From Elioraea tepidiphila DSM 17972 (GTDB taxonomy: Bacteria; Pseudomonadota; Alphaproteobacteria; Acetobacterales; Acetobacteraceae), in NCBI RefSeq assembly GCF_000378465.1, contig NZ_KB899913.1, positions 124,001 through 188,000 on the forward strand: a DNA stretch of 64,000 nucleotides, written 5' to 3'. Shown here piece after piece: positions 7,719 through 19,283 of the stretch (the stretch's first letter is position 1; each line of letters opens with the position of its first letter). Under the pieces are notes generated by a model. It did not search any database. It had not been told where the DNA came from and saw nothing but the letters and a program-made list of their open reading frames with translations. Position numbers and translations under genes: made by a program.

Positions 7719-9473
7719 ATGCCTGACAGCGGAACGCTCTCCGCCCGCGGCCCGGCCGCTGTGGCGGGCTCCCGGCGTGTGACCTGGCTCGGACGGCTGC
7801 GCAACATCGAGCCGGTCATGCTGCTGTGGATCGCGCTGATCGGCGTGTTGCTGTTCCTGGTGGCGTTCCCGCTGGCGAAGTTGTTCGTGGTGAGCTTCGA
7901 GGATCAGCGGACCGGCGCGTTCACGCTCGCCAACTATGCCTTCGCCTATGGACGCGAACGCTACATCAACGCGCTGGTGAATTCGCTGCTGCTCGGCCTC
8001 GCCTCGGCGACCCTTGCCGTCATTCTTGCCGTGCCGATGGCCTGGGCGGTCTCGCGCACCGACATGCCGGGGAAAGGCCTCACCTGGGCCACCGTGCTCG
8101 GCGCCTTCATCCTCCCGCCCTATCTCAGTGCGATCGGATGGATCCTGCTCGCCGGCCCGAACTCGGGGTTCGTGAACCGGTTCTGGCGCGACCTGACCGG
8201 CTTCGAAGCCCCGCTGTTCAACATCTTCTCGTTCGAGGGCATGACGCTGGTGATCGCCCTCAACTCCTTCCCGCTCGTGTTCATCTTCGTGAAGGCCGCG
8301 CTTGACCTTGTCTCGTCCGAGATGGAGGACGCGGCGAACATCCTCGGCGCCGGCACCTGGACGGCGATGCGTCGCATCTCAATCCCGCTCGTGATGCCGG
8401 CGATCCTGGGCGGGTTCATCCTCGTCTTCCTCGAAGCGATCTCGCTGTTCGGCGTGCCGGCGATTCTCGGGATTCCCGCGCGGCTCAACGTCGTCACCAC
8501 TCAGCTCTGGCAGTTCTTCGAATGGCCCGTGCGCGTCGAGGTCGCGGCCGCCTATGCGATGCCACTGCTGATGATCACCGCCGGGTTGATCGCCGTTCAG
8601 AAGCTCCTGCTCGCGCGCAAGGGGTTCGTCTCGCAGACGGGCAAGGGAGGCGAGCGGCGACTGATCCGGCTCGGTCGGTGGCGCTGGGCCTTGTTCGCCT
8701 GGTGCGCGGGCGTTGGCCTGCTCGCGGTTGCGATGCCGCTGTTCGTCCTCGCGCAGGCCTCCTTCGCCAAGGCCTGGGGCCGCGGCTTCGCGCTCGACAA
8801 CCTGACCCTCGCCAATTACCGGCTGCTGATCTTCGAGCACGAGATGGCGATGCAGTCGGTGTGGAACACGGTCTGGTTCTCGGCCACGGCCGCGACCATC
8901 GCGGTCCTGCTCGCGCTGCTGATCGCCTACATCGTCAACCGACGCCTCGTCCCGTTCGGCGATGCGCTCGCCTTCGTCGCCATGGCGCCCTTCGTGATCC
9001 CCGGCATCGTCATGGCGATCGGCTTCTATGCCGCCTATGCCGCACCTCCCCTCGCACTCTACGGCACCGCGGCGCTGATCATCCTCGCCTTCGCCGCGCG
9101 CTTCCTGCCGATCGCCTACGCGAACTCGGCCGCCGCGATCCGAGCCGTGCACCCGGAGATGGAGGAGGCTGCGCGCATCCTGGGCAGCGGGCGGCTGCAC
9201 GCGGTCTGGCGCATCACCACGCCGCTGGTGCGCAAGGCGCTGCTCGGCGGCTGGCTGATCGTGTTCATCGTGGCCTCGCGCGAGCTCTCGGCGGCGATCT
9301 TCCTGGTCGGGCCCCGCACGCGCACCATGGCCGTGCTGCTCTACGACATGAGCGAAGCCGGCAATTTCGAGGTGCTGGCCGCGTTCGGCGGCATCCTGCT
9401 GGTGATCACCATGGCCTTTGTCGGGATCGGGATGAAGCTGCTCGGGCGCGATTTCATGCTGCGGAGGGGCTGA
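7719..9473 (+). CDS. ABC transporter permease, two fused FbpB-type domains
   Basis: This 584-residue inner-membrane protein has about twelve hydrophobic helices arranged as two repeats. Each repeat carries an EAA-type loop contacting the ATPase: EDAANILGAGTWTAMRRISIP near residue 205 and EEAARILGSGRLHAVWRITTP near 485. The fused two-domain form is standard for iron(III)/phosphonate-type importers. It lies 75 bases after the binding-protein gene and is followed directly by the ATPase gene, forming one operon. The substrate is unknown. Confidence 0.9.
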   Translation: MPDSGTLSARGPAAVAGSRRVTWLGRLRNIEPVMLLWIALIGVLLFLVAFPLAKLFVVSFEDQRTGAFTLANYAFAYGRERYINALVNSLLLGLASATLAVILAVPMAWAVSRTDMPGKGLTWATVLGAFILPPYLSAIGWILLAGPNSGFVNRFWRDLTGFEAPLFNIFSFEGMTLVIALNSFPLVFIFVKAALDLVSSEMEDAANILGAGTWTAMRRISIPLVMPAILGGFILVFLEAISLFGVPAILGIPARLNVVTTQLWQFFEWPVRVEVAAAYAMPLLMITAGLIAVQKLLLARKGFVSQTGKGGERRLIRLGRWRWALFAWCAGVGLLAVAMPLFVLAQASFAKAWGRGFALDNLTLANYRLLIFEHEMAMQSVWNTVWFSATAATIAVLLALLIAYIVNRRLVPFGDALAFVAMAPFVIPGIVMAIGFYAAYAAPPLALYGTAALIILAFAARFLPIAYANSAAAIRAVHPEMEEAARILGSGRLHAVWRITTPLVRKALLGGWLIVFIVASRELSAAIFLVGPRTRTMAVLLYDMSEAGNFEVLAAFGGILLVITMAFVGIGMKLLGRDFMLRRG

Positions 9474-9475
9474 GT

Positions 9476-10549
9476 GTGCCGCGACTGATCCTGAACGGGC
9501 TCACCAAGATCTACGGCCGCCTCACGGTGGTCGATGCGATCGACCTCACGCTCGAGGAGGGCGAGTTCGTCTCGCTGCTCGGCCCCTCGGGCTGTGGGAA
9601 GACCACGACGCTGCGCATGATCGCCGGCTTCATCCCGCCCGATGCCGGCACGATCGAGATCGACGGCAAGGTCCTGTCCGCCCCCGGCTCGGTGCTGCCG
9701 CCCGAACGGCGCGGCATGTCGATGATCTTCCAGAGCTATGCGATCTGGCCGAACATGACGGTGGCGGAGAATGTCGGCTTCGGACTGGAACTGCGCAAGC
9801 TTCCACGCGCCGAAGTGCGGAGCCGGGTCGGCGCGATCCTCGAGGTGGTGAAGATGAGCCACCTCGCCGACCGCTACCCGTCGGAGCTCTCGGGGGGGCA
9901 ACAGCAGCGTGTCGCGCTGGCCCGTGCGATCGTGGTCGAGCCTGCCGTGCTGCTGCTCGACGAGCCGCTGTCGAATCTCGACGCCAATCTGCGCGAGGAG
10001 ATGCGCTTCGAGATCCGCCGCCTGCATGACGAATTCCGCATCACCACCGTCTATGTGACGCACGACCAGGCCGAGGCGATGGCGACCTCGGACCGCATCG
10101 CGGTGATGAATGCAGGGCGAATCGAGCAGGTGGACGCGCCGCACCTGCTCTACACGCGCCCGCGCACGCGCTTCGTCGCCGGCTTCATCGGCCGGACCAA
10201 TCTGATCGAGGCGCGGCTCGTCCAGGGCGAGATCGTGTTCGACACGGTCGCGCTCGCGGCCTCGCGGCTGGCGACGCCGCCACAGGGCGGCGACGGTGCG
10301 GTGCTGCTGTCGGTCCGGCCGCAGAGCATGATGCTGCGCGAGACCCGCCCGGAGGATGCGAACGGCCATGCCGTGCTGCCGGCCGAGGTGACCCGGCGCG
10401 TCTATCTCGGCGAGACCTGGGACTATCTGATCCGCCCCCGCGACAGCGCGATCGAGCTGCGGGTGAGCGCGCCGCCCACGCAGGTGCACGAGGTCGGCCA
10501 GGCGGTCTGGCTTACCCTCGATCCGCAGCAGGTCGTGATCGTCGACTGA
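9476..10549 (+). CDS. ABC transporter ATP-binding protein, Fbp/Pot type
   Basis: This 357-residue ATPase has Walker A GPSGCGKT at residues 36-43, the signature LSGGQQQRVALARAI, Walker B VLLLDEPLSNLD and the switch His in VTHDQAEA. A C-terminal TOBE-like regulatory domain follows (about 240-357). The GTG start at 9476 follows GGAGGGG and lies two bases after the permease stop; an in-frame extension upstream only reads through the permease in another frame. It energises the importer encoded just upstream. Confidence 0.92.
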   Translation: MPRLILNGLTKIYGRLTVVDAIDLTLEEGEFVSLLGPSGCGKTTTLRMIAGFIPPDAGTIEIDGKVLSAPGSVLPPERRGMSMIFQSYAIWPNMTVAENVGFGLELRKLPRAEVRSRVGAILEVVKMSHLADRYPSELSGGQQQRVALARAIVVEPAVLLLDEPLSNLDANLREEMRFEIRRLHDEFRITTVYVTHDQAEAMATSDRIAVMNAGRIEQVDAPHLLYTRPRTRFVAGFIGRTNLIEARLVQGEIVFDTVALAASRLATPPQGGDGAVLLSVRPQSMMLRETRPEDANGHAVLPAEVTRRVYLGETWDYLIRPRDSAIELRVSAPPTQVHEVGQAVWLTLDPQQVVIVD

Positions 10550-10659
10550 GACTGCCGGCTCCTGACGGCCCGGCGCGGCCAGGATCGCGCGCCCGGCGCC
10601 GCCTTCGACATTGAACCGAGCGCCATCCTGGGGCAGAAAGGGCGCCGTCCAGACCACCC

Positions 10660-10842
10660 CAGCGGAAGAGTGCGTGGCGCGTTCCACGCCGCCGAAGGCG
10701 CAACCGGCCCCCGGAAACGCTCAGGCACCAGGGACCGCCCGGGGGAACGGACCTCTGGAAAGCCGGGCGCCGCAAGGCGTTCGCACCGACGGAGTAAGCG
10801 GGGAGACCCGCGAATCTCTCAGGTCACCGGACAGAGGGGGGC
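10660..10842 (+). ncRNA. tandem glycine riboswitch (gcvT element)
   Basis: Two successive aptamer-like units precede gcvT. The first (about 10662-10743) contains CGGAAGAGTGCG, CGCCGAAGGCGCAA and the conserved CTCAGGCACCAGGGACCG. The second (about 10748-10841) contains ACCTCTGGAAAG, CACCGACGGAGTAAG and CTCTCAGGTCACCGGACAG. These are the conserved cores of the cooperative tandem glycine riboswitch, which usually turns on glycine cleavage genes when glycine is abundant. The 340-base gap between the ABC ATPase and gcvT holds nothing else recognisable. The expression platform is probably the remaining 50 bases before the gcvT start. Confidence 0.93.
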
Positions 10843-10889
10843 CAGAACCTGCCGGCAGGGGGCCGGCTGGATGGCCGTCCGGAGTCCGC

Positions 10890-11984
10890 GTGACAGAGCT
10901 CAAGACCACACCGCTCGACGCCCTGCATCGCCGCCTTGGCGCGCGCATGGTGCCCTTCGCCGGCTACGCCATGCCCGTGCAGTACACCGGGATCATGGCC
11001 GAGCACGCCCAGTGCCGCAGCAAGGCGGCGCTGTTCGACGTCTCGCACATGGGCCAGGGTGTGCTCACGGGGGAGGGTGCCGCCGCGGCGCTGGAGCGCC
11101 TCACACCGGCGGATGTGGCAGGGCTGAAGCCGAACCGCCAGCGCTACGCCCTGCTCACCGCCGAGGACGGCGGCATCCTCGACGACTTCATGGTCGCCAA
11201 CATGGGCGATCGGCTGTTCCTGGTGGTCAACGCCGCCTGCAAGGACGAGGACTTCGCCCATATCGAAGCGCACCTGCCCGCCGGTGTGCGGCTCGCCGTC
11301 TGGACCGACCGCGCGCTGATCGCGCTGCAAGGCCCTGCGGCGGAGGGCGTGATGGCGCGGCTCGGGCCCGCTGCCGTCGTGCTGCCGTTCATGGGTGTCG
11401 CCGAGGTCGCGATCGCCGGCATCCCGTGCCTCGTCTCTCGGTCGGGCTACACCGGCGAGGACGGGTTCGAGATCAGCGCCCCGGCCGCCGAGGCGGAGCG
11501 CCTGGCCGACACGCTGCTCGCCGATCCGGATGTCGCGCCGGCCGGTCTCGGCGCGCGCGACAGCCTCCGCCTCGAAGCCGGACTGTGCCTCTACGGCAAC
11601 GACATCGACCGCACCACCAGCCCGGTCGAGGCGGCGCTCACCTGGACCATCGGCAAGCGCCGACGCAGCGAGTGGAGCTTTCCCGGCGCCGCGCGTATCC
11701 GCCACGAGCTGGAGAACGGCACATCCCGGCTCCGCGTCGGCATCCTGCCCGAGGGCCGCGCGCCTGCGCGCGCCCACACCACGATCCATGCCGCCGACGG
11801 AACGCAGATCGGCGAGATCACCTCGGGCGGGTTCGGCCCGACCCTGAATGCCCCGGTCGCGATGGGCTATGTCCGCCGCGACCTCTCCGCTGACGGCACG
11901 GCGGTCGCGCTTGCGGTGCGCGGCAGGATGCTGCCCGCACGGATCGCGCCGATGCCGTTCGTTCCACACCGCTACAAGCGCTGA
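10890..11984 (+). CDS. gcvT: aminomethyltransferase (glycine cleavage T protein)
   Basis: This 364-residue T protein moves the methylene group from lipoyl-H protein to tetrahydrofolate and releases ammonia. The N-terminus [20 protein letters not shown] and [10 protein letters not shown] are hallmark GcvT blocks; further on are [12 protein letters not shown] and [19 protein letters not shown]. The GTG start fits GGAG five bases upstream; longer in-frame readings would run through the riboswitch. It heads the gcvT-gcvH-gcvP operon controlled by the glycine riboswitch. Confidence 0.95.
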   Translation: MTELKTTPLDALHRRLGARMVPFAGYAMPVQYTGIMAEHAQCRSKAALFDVSHMGQGVLTGEGAAAALERLTPADVAGLKPNRQRYALLTAEDGGILDDFMVANMGDRLFLVVNAACKDEDFAHIEAHLPAGVRLAVWTDRALIALQGPAAEGVMARLGPAAVVLPFMGVAEVAIAGIPCLVSRSGYTGEDGFEISAPAAEAERLADTLLADPDVAPAGLGARDSLRLEAGLCLYGNDIDRTTSPVEAALTWTIGKRRRSEWSFPGAARIRHELENGTSRLRVGILPEGRAPARAHTTIHAADGTQIGEITSGGFGPTLNAPVAMGYVRRDLSADGTAVALAVRGRMLPARIAPMPFVPHRYKR

Positions 11985-11998
11985 CAGGGAAGCCCACG

Positions 11999-12372
11999 AT
12001 GAGCGAGCTGAAGTTCACCAAGGACCATGAATGGGTGCGACTCGACGGCGATGTCGCCACCGTCGGCATCACCGATCATGCGCAGACCGCGCTCGGCGAC
12101 GTGGTGTTCGTCGAACTGCCCGAGGTGGGGCGCGAGGTCGCGGCCGGCGAGGCCTGCGCGGTGGTGGAGAGCGTGAAGGCGGCCTCCGACATCTACGCGC
12201 CGATCGCCGGCAAGATCGTCGAGGTGAACGGCGCGCTCTCGGACAATCCAGGGCTCGTGAACGCCTCGGCCCTCGATGAGGGTTGGTTCTTCCGGATCGA
12301 GCCCACGGATCCCGCGGCGGTCGCGGATCTCATGGACGAGACCGCCTACGCCGCCTACCTGGAGACGCTGTG

Positions 12373-12373
<1 letters not shown>
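11999..12373 (+). CDS. gcvH: glycine cleavage system H protein
   Basis: This 124-residue lipoyl carrier shuttles the aminomethyl intermediate between P, T and L proteins. [12 protein letters not shown] places the lipoylated Lys at residue 60. The length and the N-terminal [14 protein letters not shown] block are typical. It starts 14 bases after gcvT and its TGA shares one base with the gcvP ATG (TGATG), so translation of gcvP is probably coupled. Confidence 0.96.
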
Positions 12374-15281
<2,908 letters not shown>

Positions 15282-15285
<4 letters not shown>

Positions 15286-15731
15286 GCGGCATCCGCATCG
15301 TCCCGGTCGGCCCCGAACACCGGGGCGACTGGGACCGGCTCTATGCCGGTTACGCGGCGTTCTACAAGGTCGATCAGACGCCGGCGATGCGCGACACGGT
15401 CTGGTCCTGGCTGATGGACCCGGCGCATGAGGTGAAGGGACTCGTCGCGGTGGACGAGACGGGGCGCGCGGTCGGGCTCGCGCACTATCGTCCCTATGCG
15501 CGGCCGCTGCGCGGCGGCTATGGCGGCTTCCTCGACGACCTGTTCGTCGATCCGGCGATGCGCGGGAAGCGGATCGCGGACGCGCTGATCGAGGCGGTCG
15601 CCGCGATCGGGCGCGAGAAGGGCTGGGGCCTGATCCGCTGGATCACGGCGGACGACAACTATCGCGGCCGCGGCGTGTATGACCGCCTGGCGACGCGCAC
15701 GATGTGGATCACCTACGACAAGGCGCTGTAG
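15282..15731 (+). CDS. GNAT-family N-acetyltransferase
   Basis: This 149-residue protein has the GNAT fold signature: [31 protein letters not shown], in which the acetyl-CoA-binding [13 protein letters not shown] loop follows the beta-bulge, and a C-terminal [20 protein letters not shown]. The substrate is unknown. The ATG overlaps the gcvP stop (ATGA), so it is co-translated with the glycine cleavage genes and falls under the riboswitch. This hints at a role in amine or amino acid metabolism, but that is inference. Confidence 0.85.
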
Positions 15732-15735
15732 CGAG

Positions 15736-15784
15736 CCTCATACCCGGCGCACGCAGGTTTCACCTTCGTGCGCCGGGTATGAGG
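15736..15784 (+). terminator. 18-bp perfect hairpin after the gcv operon
   Basis: CCTCATACCCGGCGCACG (15736-15753) is exactly complementary to 15767-15784 with a 13-base loop, and TTT follows on the plus strand. It sits five bases after the acetyltransferase stop between convergent genes, so it most likely ends plus-strand transcripts. The short T-run makes it atypical as an intrinsic terminator. Confidence 0.7.
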
Positions 15785-15826
15785 TTTCCCTTGGCGCGCA
15801 GCCGCCACACCAGCCCTGCGCGCGAT

Positions 15827-15862
15827 ACCGGGCTGCCAAAGTCAAACCTTTGGCAGCCCGGT
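15827..15862 (-). terminator. 15-bp perfect hairpin next to the dehydrogenase stop
   Basis: ACCGGGCTGCCAAAG (15827-15841) pairs perfectly with 15848-15862 around the loop TCAAAC. It is one base beyond the stop codon of the minus-strand dehydrogenase. No T-run follows on either strand, so it may be a transcript-end stabiliser or a terminator helped by other factors. Confidence 0.55.
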
Positions 15863-15863
15863 C

Positions 15864-16751
15864 TTACCCGTTCCGCGGCGCCTGCACGCCGGCGAGGTCG
15901 CACAGCGTGTCCAGCACCGCTGTCATGTCCTGCCGCCCCCGGCCGGCGCCGCGCGCGATCGAATACAGCTCGCGGATCGCCGCGGTCGCCGCGAGCGGCA
16001 CCTTCGCCGCATTGCCCGCCGCGAGGATCAGGCTGAGATCCTTGTGCGCGAGGTCGATCATGAACCCGGGCGCGAGATCGCCGGCGAGCGCCTTGTTCGG
16101 ATAGTTCACGCTGAGCTGCCCGTTCACCGCGGTCGTGCCGTTCAGCACCGCGAGCGTCTTCCCGAGATCGAGCCCGAAGGCGGAGGCGAGCGTCAGCGCC
16201 TCGGCGTTCAGCGCGCAGAGACACACGGTCATCAGGTTGTTCACGAGCTTGGTGCGGGTTCCCGCACCGGGCAGCCCGCAGTGATGGATGGTCGTGCCCA
16301 TGGCCTCGAGCAGCGGCTTCACGCGCGCGAAATCGTCCGCCTCGGCGCCGACCATGAACAGGCTCTCGCCGCGCTCGGCGTGCTGGCTGAGCCGCCCCAC
16401 CGGCGCATCGACGAAGGCCACGCCCTTGGGCCGGCACGCTGCCGCGGCGGCGTCCGTGGTCTCGGGATCGACCGTGGACATGTCCATCACAAGCATGCCC
16501 GGCCGCGCCTCGGTGAGGATGGCGGCGAGTGTCGCCGATACCTCCTTCGGCCCGGGCAGCATGGTGATCACGACATCGGCCGCGCGCGCGACCGCCGCCG
16601 CCCCTTCGGCCGGTTCGGCGCCGAGCTCGGCCAGCCGCGCCATCGCCTCCGCCCGCACGTCGTGCACCGCCATCGGGAACTGGCGCCGGCGGATATTGGC
16701 CGCCATCGGCCCGCCCATGGTGCCGAGGCCGATGAATCCCACGCGCTCCAT
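15864..16751 (-). CDS. NAD(P)-dependent 3-hydroxyisobutyrate-dehydrogenase-family oxidoreductase
   Basis: This 295-residue beta-hydroxyacid dehydrogenase has the N-terminal dinucleotide site VGFIGLGTMGGPMA, the substrate loop DAPVGRLSQHAERGESLFMVGG-like segment around residue 120, and the catalytic-Lys block GAGTRTKLVNNLM. The usual glycine-rich SGG of the substrate loop is replaced by GRL, so substrate preference may differ from 3-hydroxyisobutyrate. The ATG has GGGGAGAA immediately upstream. It lies downstream of the binding-protein gene but is separated from it by an intrinsic terminator. Confidence 0.85.
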   Translation of the reverse strand: MERVGFIGLGTMGGPMAANIRRRQFPMAVHDVRAEAMARLAELGAEPAEGAAAVARAADVVITMLPGPKEVSATLAAILTEARPGMLVMDMSTVDPETTDAAAAACRPKGVAFVDAPVGRLSQHAERGESLFMVGAEADDFARVKPLLEAMGTTIHHCGLPGAGTRTKLVNNLMTVCLCALNAEALTLASAFGLDLGKTLAVLNGTTAVNGQLSVNYPNKALAGDLAPGFMIDLAHKDLSLILAAGNAAKVPLAATAAIRELYSIARGAGRGRQDMTAVLDTLCDLAGVQAPRNG

Positions 16752-16770
16752 CTCTTCTCCCCAACGAAAA

Positions 16771-16793
16771 GGCGGGACCCGAAGGGTCCCGCC
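16771..16793 (-). terminator. intrinsic terminator after the peptide-binding-protein gene
   Basis: GGCGGGACCC and GGGTCCCGCC form a perfect 10-bp stem with a three-base loop, followed on the minus strand by TTTT (16770-16767). It lies 20 bases past the stop of the binding-protein gene and just upstream of the dehydrogenase start, so the latter probably depends on readthrough or its own promoter. Confidence 0.85.
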
Positions 16794-16813
16794 GATCACC
16801 CATCGGACGCGGC

Positions 16814-18385
16814 TCAGCGTACGCGCACGAAGCGCAGCGGGAACCAGTTGTCGGCGAGCTGCACGAGCTCGATGTTGGTCTTGGCTGCCCAGATCACCTG
16901 CTGCTGGTGCAGCGGAATATGGCCGACATCCTCGGCATGGATGCGGAACGCCTCCGAAATCATCCGGTTGCGCTCGGCGATGTTGGTCTCGACCGCGATC
17001 TTGGCCGTGAGCTCGTCGACCCGCGGGTTCGAGTAGCCACCGACATTGAACTGCCCCTGATCGCCCCGCCGGGTCGCGGCGAGGTTGAACAGCATGTTAT
17101 GGGCGTCGTAGGTCGCGGGCGTCCAACCCAGCAGATAGAAGCTGGTATTGTAGCGCGGCCCCAGGATCTCGGCGAAGTAGCGTGCCCGGGTCTGCGCCGC
17201 CAAGGTCACGCGCACGCCGATGCGCGCGAGCATGGCGGTCACCGCCTGGCAGATCGCCTCGTCGTTGACGTAGCGGTCGTTCGGGCAGTCCATGGTCACG
17301 CCGAACCCGTTCGGATAGCCGGCCTCGGCCAGCAGGCGCCGGGCCGCGTCGAGATCGACGCGCGGGCGCGCCTTGTCGAGATCCTCGTCGAAGCCGTTGA
17401 TCCCGGGCCCCACCATCAGCCAGGAGGGGCGCGACTGGCCGCGCATCACGCGCGAGCGGATCGCCTCGACATCGATCGCATGCACGAAGGCGCGCCGCAC
17501 GCGAACATCCTTGAACGGGTTCCTGCCCTGCACGTCGGACTTCAGGAGCTGATCGCGGCTCTGGTCGAAGCCGAGGAAGATCGTGCGCAGCTCGGCCTTC
17601 TGGTGGATGCGGAAACCCTGGGTACGGCCGATCCGCTCCACGTCCTGTGGCGGAACGGTGTAGACCATGTCCACCTCGCCCGAGAGCAGTGCCGCCACGC
17701 GCGTCGCCGCGTTGGCGATCACGTTGAACTCGACACGGGTGAGGTTGTGTTCCGCCCGGTCCCACCAGCCGGCATTCGGCTCGAGCACGGTACGCTGGTC
17801 GGGTTCGCGGGAGACCAGCCGGAACGGTCCGGTGCCGTTGGCGTTGCGGGTGGCGTAGTTCTCCTCGCGCCGAGTCAGGTCGGCAGCCTGGGCGGCGTTG
17901 TTCGCCTCCGCCCAGCGCTTCGACATGATGAAGAAGTCAGCGATCTCCTCCAGCAGGATTGGGTTCGGCTGGGCGGTCACGAACTCCACTGTCAGCGGAT
18001 CGACCACCCGCGCCTCCGTCACGGTGGCGAGCTTGGTCGACACGTTGGAGCCCTGCCCCTTGGCACGCGCCACACTGAACACGACGTCCTCGGCCGTGAA
18101 GGCGGTACCGTCATGGAACTTGACATCCGGGCGAAGGTGGAAACGCCAGACGGTCGGGCTCGGCTGCTCCCAGCGCACCGCGAGCGCCGGCTCGATCTTG
18201 AGCTCGCGGTCGCGGCGCACGAGCGGCTCGTAGATGTTGCCCATGAATGTCAGAAGGAACGTTTCGTTCCGCGCGTATGGGTCCATCGAGTTGACGTCGC
18301 CGTCATTAGCCCATCGGAACGTTGTGGCATCGGCCGCGGCGGCAAGCCCGGCCGCGAAGACGCCTGCCAGCAGCAGATGGCGCAT
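16814..18385 (-). CDS. ABC transporter substrate-binding protein, peptide/nickel family 5
   Basis: This 523-residue periplasmic protein has a Sec signal MRHLLLAGVFAAGLAAAADA. The mature part has the DppA/OppA pattern: SMDPYARNETFLLTFMGNIYEPL, VWRFHLRPDVKFHDGTAFTAEDVVFS, and PFKDVRVRRAFVHAIDVEAI. GGGAGGGAG precedes the ATG. No permease or ATPase genes adjoin, so it is an orphan that may serve the Dpp-type transporter at 28-32 kb or another one. The ligand (peptide, glutathione or opine) is unknown. Confidence 0.9.
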   Translation of the reverse strand: MRHLLLAGVFAAGLAAAADATTFRWANDGDVNSMDPYARNETFLLTFMGNIYEPLVRRDRELKIEPALAVRWEQPSPTVWRFHLRPDVKFHDGTAFTAEDVVFSVARAKGQGSNVSTKLATVTEARVVDPLTVEFVTAQPNPILLEEIADFFIMSKRWAEANNAAQAADLTRREENYATRNANGTGPFRLVSREPDQRTVLEPNAGWWDRAEHNLTRVEFNVIANAATRVAALLSGEVDMVYTVPPQDVERIGRTQGFRIHQKAELRTIFLGFDQSRDQLLKSDVQGRNPFKDVRVRRAFVHAIDVEAIRSRVMRGQSRPSWLMVGPGINGFDEDLDKARPRVDLDAARRLLAEAGYPNGFGVTMDCPNDRYVNDEAICQAVTAMLARIGVRVTLAAQTRARYFAEILGPRYNTSFYLLGWTPATYDAHNMLFNLAATRRGDQGQFNVGGYSNPRVDELTAKIAVETNIAERNRMISEAFRIHAEDVGHIPLHQQQVIWAAKTNIELVQLADNWFPLRFVRVR

Positions 18386-18473
18386 GGGTGTCTCTCCCTC
18401 CCGTCAGCAACGGAAATCCGTCAGGACCGGACGTTAGCAAGCCCGGAGCGGCTTGGGGAGACCTGGGGCGACG

Positions 18474-19283
18474 TCAGGCAAGGGTATAGGCGGATCGTAC
18501 CCCGTCGAGCGGCGCGAAGCGGTTGGTGACGCCGAGCACCGTCTCGGCACCGCCAAGATAGAGAACCCCGTCCGGGGCGAGAACCGAGGCGATCTGATCG
18601 AGCACCCGTGCCTTGGTAGGCTGATCGAAGTAGATCAGCACGTTGCGCAGGAACACGACATCGAACCGGCCGAGCGGCGCGGGCGACTGAAGCAGGTTCC
18701 ACTCGCGCCAGCGCACCATCGCGCGGACGGGCTCCTTGACCTGCCAATCCGCGCCCTCCTTCCTGAAGTGGCGCATCAGCATCGCGATCGGCAGGCCGCG
18801 TTGCACCTCGAACTGGCTGTAGCGACCCTGCTCGGCACGCTTCAGCACATCGCGCGCGATGTCGGTGCCGAGGATCTCGACACGGCATCCGCCGAGAACG
18901 GCGGCGTTGTCGAGCGCCGACATGGCGACGGAATACGCCTCCTGGCCGCTGCTGCAGGCCGCGGACCAGACGCGGATCGTCCCCGAAGGCCCGCGGGTCG
19001 CGGCCATCCGCGGCCAGACCTTCTCCTTCAGATGCTCGAACGGCTTGCCGTCGCGGAAGAACAGCGTCTCGTTGGTCGTCATCAGCTCGACGACCTCGTT
19101 CGCGATCGGACTGGTCAAGGCCGCCTTCACGCGCCCGACCAGGGCGGAGAGATCGGGCAGTCCTTCGCGCTTCATCAATGGGCCGAGCCGCGTCTCCACC
19201 AGGTACATCTTGTCGGGCGTCAGCACCAGGCCGGAGCGCGTCTGCAGGAACTCAGCAAGCTGACTGAACGAGGCGCTGCTCAT
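18474..19283 (-). CDS. cheR: chemotaxis protein-glutamate O-methyltransferase
   Basis: This 269-residue CheR methylates glutamates of chemoreceptors using S-adenosylmethionine. The N-terminal helical domain (FSQLAEFLQTRSGLVL, about 6-75) is followed by the SAM domain with VWSAACSSGQEAYSVAM and FDVVFLRNVLIYF. It is the last gene of the che operon and overlaps cheB by four bases. Confidence 0.95.
   Translation of the reverse strand: MSSASFSQLAEFLQTRSGLVLTPDKMYLVETRLGPLMKREGLPDLSALVGRVKAALTSPIANEVVELMTTNETLFFRDGKPFEHLKEKVWPRMAATRGPSGTIRVWSAACSSGQEAYSVAMSALDNAAVLGGCRVEILGTDIARDVLKRAEQGRYSQFEVQRGLPIAMLMRHFRKEGADWQVKEPVRAMVRWREWNLLQSPAPLGRFDVVFLRNVLIYFDQPTKARVLDQIASVLAPDGVLYLGGAETVLGVTNRFAPLDGVRSAYTLA

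Noticed and set aside
18438-18455. CAAGCC/GGCTTG six-base hairpin after cheR, possible terminator
   Set aside because: The stem is short and no T-run follows, so it is not better than chance in DNA of this composition.
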